Positions 4,284-6,549 of a stretch of DNA of 6,549 nucleotides are shown here, piece after piece; positions within the stretch are counted from its first letter, which is position 1; each line of letters opens with the position of its first letter. Below the pieces are notes generated by a model that saw nothing but the letters and a program-made list of their open reading frames with translations, had not been told where the DNA came from and ran no database searches. Made by a program: the position numbers and the translations under genes. Source of the DNA: Aquabacterium sp. (lineage in GTDB: Bacteria > Pseudomonadota > Gammaproteobacteria > Burkholderiales > Burkholderiaceae_C); NCBI GenBank assembly GCA_017989885.1, contig JAGNPA010000106.1:1-6549 (forward strand). Direction: 5' to 3'.

Positions 4284-6549
4284 GGCGTAGCTCCGCTCGC
4301 GGACGAGGCGCACCGCCGCGCCCACCACCTCGGGGTCGAACAACGTGCCCTGGTTGTTCATCAGCTCGGCCAGGGCGGCGTCGATGCCCACCGCTGGCCG
4401 ATAGGGGCGGTGCGAGGACATGGATTCCAGCACGTCGGCCACGGCCAGCACGCGGGCCTCGGGCAGGATCTCGTCGCCTTTCAGGCCACGCGGGTAGCCA
4501 CTGCCGTCCAGGCGCTCGTGGTGCTGGCGGATGATCTCGGCCACCGGTGTGCGGAAGGGCACGTCCTTGAGGATGTCGTAGCCCGCCTGCGCATGGCCCT
4601 TCATCAACTCCATTTCGAGCTTGGAGAGCCGGCTGGGTTTGGTCAGGATTTCCGAGGGCACGGCGATCTTGCCGATGTCGTGGACCAGGCCGATCATTTC
4701 CAGATCGCGGCAACGTGCCTCGTCCCAGCCCAGCTCGCGTGCGATGGCTGCGGCGATCAGGCCCACACGGCGCTCGTGCCCGGCGGTGTAGGGGTCGCGC
4801 ATTTCGACCATGTTCGAGACGGCCAGCAAGGTGCCCTGCATGGCGGCTTCGAGTTGGTGCACATAGCTGGCAATCTGATCTTCGGCGTGCTTGCGATCGG
4901 TGATGTCCTGGGCCATCACGATGGTGGCGGGCAGCCCGTCGTCCCAGACGATGCGTTTGGCGTGCAGGCCCAGCTCGATCACGCGACCATCCTTGCGGCG
5001 CACGGGCACGCTGGTGCTGTCGCTGGCCAGGGTGCCATCGTCCACCTGGGCCTGACGTTCGAGCAGGCCGGACTCGGTGTGTTGTGTCTCGTCCAGCACC
5101 ACGAAGCGCAGCGTGTCTTGCCCAATGAGCTCGTGGGTCGGGTAGCCCATGATCTCGGCAAAGCGGGGGTTGACGTAGATGAAGTGGCGTTCGCGGCGCA
5201 CGAAGATGCCGCTGATCGTCTGCTCCACCATGCTGCGAAAGCGCTGCTCGCTGTCGCGCAGGGCCTGCTCGTTGCGGCGGATCTCGGTGAGATCGGTCCA
5301 GGCCACGATCACGTCGTCGCCACTCACGGTCATGGTGCCGCGCGCGATGCGACGGCTGCCGTCCTTGCAGCGCAGGGTCAGCTCGGGGGAGACCACCGGC
5401 TCGCCGCTGCGATAGGTCTCCAGGTGCTCGTACCAGTGGCGCATCAGCACGGTGCGCTCGCCTTCGTCGGCATAGACGCGTTCGAACCACTGTGCTTCGT
5501 CGGCAAAGTCGGCCAGCGAGTAGCCCAGCCACTGCTGGTGGGCGGCATTGAGCGCCATGACGCGCCGATCCTGTCGGCGGTGGATCTGCATCGGGATCGG
5601 GGTGACCTGGAACACCTGCTCAAAGCGGCGGGCCATGTGCTCGGCGGTTTCCTCGGCACTCAGGCTGCGGCTGCGGGAGGCCGCGCGGTCCAGCGCCGCC
5701 TGGACTTCGTTGGCGATGTCCTCCAGCAGCCGGGTCTGCTCGGCATCCAGATCCGCCAGGCCGTGGGTGTACAGGGCCACGATGCCAATGGGGCGGTCTT
5801 CACACCGCAGGGGCATCAGGGCCTGATGGCTCAGGCCACGCTGCATCAGGCTGTGCAGCCAGCGCTCGGATGCGCTGGGCGGCAAGGGGGCCTCGCTGCC
5901 CCGAGAGGGCGGCAGGGGTACGCCTTGCGACACCACATGGCCCCGTGCCAGGCGCGCTTGCGTCGGGTCGAACGGACTGGTGGACTGCGCCAGCAGCTCG
6001 TTGAGGGTGCTCACCTGGTCGGGCGTGAGCCCATGATGCAGGCTCGGGTGCAGGCGCAACGGGGTGCCGGGTCCGTCGTTCAAGGCCATGAACAGGGTGG
6101 GAAACGCGCTGCGGCGACGCAAGACCCCCAGCAGGGCGCTCAGGATGTCGTCACGTTGATGCCGCTGCGCCACCTCCCGGCTGGTGCTGCTGAGCATGTC
6201 GTACAGCGAGGTCAGGCGCTCGACGCGTTCGGCGGCCTGCAGGCGCTGGAGCATTTCGTTGAGCTGCGCTGCGACGCTGGCGATGAGCTCGCGCTCTTCG
6301 CTCAGGAAGGTGGCCTGCGGGCTGTTGAGTTCGTCCGGGTACCAGGTGTGGATGTGGCCGACCAGCACGCCGTTGCGCTCGATGCTGGCCTGCAGGTGGC
6401 GACGTGGCAAGGGGCTGGGCAGGCTGGCGCCGACATGGCCCCAGCTGCTGTCGATGCAGGCTTGAACCTGTTGGGACAGCACGAAACAGGGGGGCAGCAG
6501 CGCCACCAGCTTTTCCAGCTTGGCGGGCACGTTCAGGTCGGTGCGTTTG
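4272..6549 (-). CDS. GAF-PAS-PAS-HD-GYP cyclic di-GMP phosphodiesterase, N-terminus cut off by window edge
   Basis: Predicted soluble sensor enzyme that hydrolyses c-di-GMP. Residues are counted from the GTG at 6530. That GTG is probably internal: the frame stays open to the edge (KRTDLN precedes it) and it has no ribosome site. Seen in order: a GAF-like sensory module (about 1-95); a GAF domain (about 105-283); a short linker; PAS1 (about 300-416); PAS2 (about 425-545, YVNPRFAEIMGY at 452-463, MAQDITDRK at 539-547); and a C-terminal HD-GYP domain (about 553-750). All expected metal and signature residues are present: H585 in AGHERRV, HD at 617-618 in VHDIGKIAVP, H646 in KGHAQAGYDIL, HH at 670-671, the GYP motif in DGSGYP (675-680), and D699 in ADVLESM. 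It is therefore likely catalytically active. No membrane helix is visible in the part shown. It converges on and overlaps the diguanylate cyclase gene, so opposing enzymes of the same second messenger sit side by side. A Pro/Ser-rich insert with a doubled PLPPS lies in the GAF region (205-219). Confidence 0.93.
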   Translation of the reverse strand, partial: KRTDLNVPAKLEKLVALLPPCFVLSQQVQACIDSSWGHVGASLPSPLPRRHLQASIERNGVLVGHIHTWYPDELNSPQATFLSEERELIASVAAQLNEMLQRLQAAERVERLTSLYDMLSSTSREVAQRHQRDDILSALLGVLRRRSAFPTLFMALNDGPGTPLRLHPSLHHGLTPDQVSTLNELLAQSTSPFDPTQARLARGHVVSQGVPLPPSRGSEAPLPPSASERWLHSLMQRGLSHQALMPLRCEDRPIGIVALYTHGLADLDAEQTRLLEDIANEVQAALDRAASRSRSLSAEETAEHMARRFEQVFQVTPIPMQIHRRQDRRVMALNAAHQQWLGYSLADFADEAQWFERVYADEGERTVLMRHWYEHLETYRSGEPVVSPELTLRCKDGSRRIARGTMTVSGDDVIVAWTDLTEIRRNEQALRDSEQRFRSMVEQTISGIFVRRERHFIYVNPRFAEIMGYPTHELIGQDTLRFVVLDETQHTESGLLERQAQVDDGTLASDSTSVPVRRKDGRVIELGLHAKRIVWDDGLPATIVMAQDITDRKHAEDQIASYVHQLEAAMQGTLLAVSNMVEMRDPYTAGHERRVGLIAAAIARELGWDEARCRDLEMIGLVHDIGKIAVPSEILTKPSRLSKLEMELMKGHAQAGYDILKDVPFRTPVAEIIRQHHERLDGSGYPRGLKGDEILPEARVLAVADVLESMSSHRPYRPAVGIDAALAELMNNQGTLFDPEVVGAAVRLVRERSYALPT

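Noticed and set aside
3943..5532. A 529-codon minus-strand open frame spanning the end of the cyclase and half of the HD-GYP gene
   Set aside because: Its translation is Arg/Pro/Ala/Gly-rich without motifs, and it crosses two well-supported genes in other frames. It is a composition artefact.
6528..6530. GTG at 6530 as the start of the HD-GYP gene
   Set aside because: There is no ribosome site upstream, the frame remains open to the window edge with protein-like residues (KRTDLN), and the segment looks internal to a sensory module. I treat the gene as 5'-truncated by the window.

Overview
The window is high-GC and almost fully coding. Strong NNC/NNG codon bias and the gene families suggest a betaproteobacterium, most likely Burkholderiales (Comamonadaceae-like). 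That assignment rests on protein style and composition only; there is no rRNA or marker gene to confirm it. I see no tRNA, rRNA, CRISPR array, IS element or attachment site.

Left part (1-2751, minus strand): a compact two-gene operon. The upstream gene encodes a complete histone-deacetylase-family amidohydrolase. It starts at TTG (2751), has an AGGAG ribosome site, and carries all zinc-site and catalytic residues. Three bases after its stop comes a large NDP-forming acyl-CoA synthetase-like protein of the Pat/PatZ (YfiQ) type. Its first 607 residues are visible and it runs off the left edge, where the GNAT acetyltransferase domain usually found in this family would lie. Together they look like a writer/eraser pair for protein lysine acylation, comparable in logic to Bacillus AcuA/AcuC.

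Middle (2752-3014): a 263-base divergent intergenic region. It holds a perfect 8-bp-arm inverted repeat, two smaller dyads, and the ribosome sites of both flanking genes. It is the only sizeable non-coding DNA in the window and must carry the promoters for both directions.

Right part (3015-6549): two c-di-GMP enzymes of opposite activity, arranged tail to tail with coding ends overlapping by 12 bp. On the plus strand is a PAS-PAS-GGDEF diguanylate cyclase with GGEEF active site and RxxD inhibitory site. Its first PAS is LOV-like but has proline at the photoactive cysteine position. On the minus strand is a GAF/PAS/PAS/HD-GYP phosphodiesterase with all metal ligands, whose N-terminus runs off the right edge.

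How they may work together (inference): the two signalling proteins would make and degrade c-di-GMP in response to small-molecule or redox cues sensed by their PAS/GAF domains. The acylation operon shares its upstream region with the cyclase gene, so coordinated control is possible but unproven. I found no clearly novel system. The points most worth checking are the deacetylase-Pat pairing, the cysteine-less LOV-like domain, the 12-bp convergent overlap and the intergenic palindromes.
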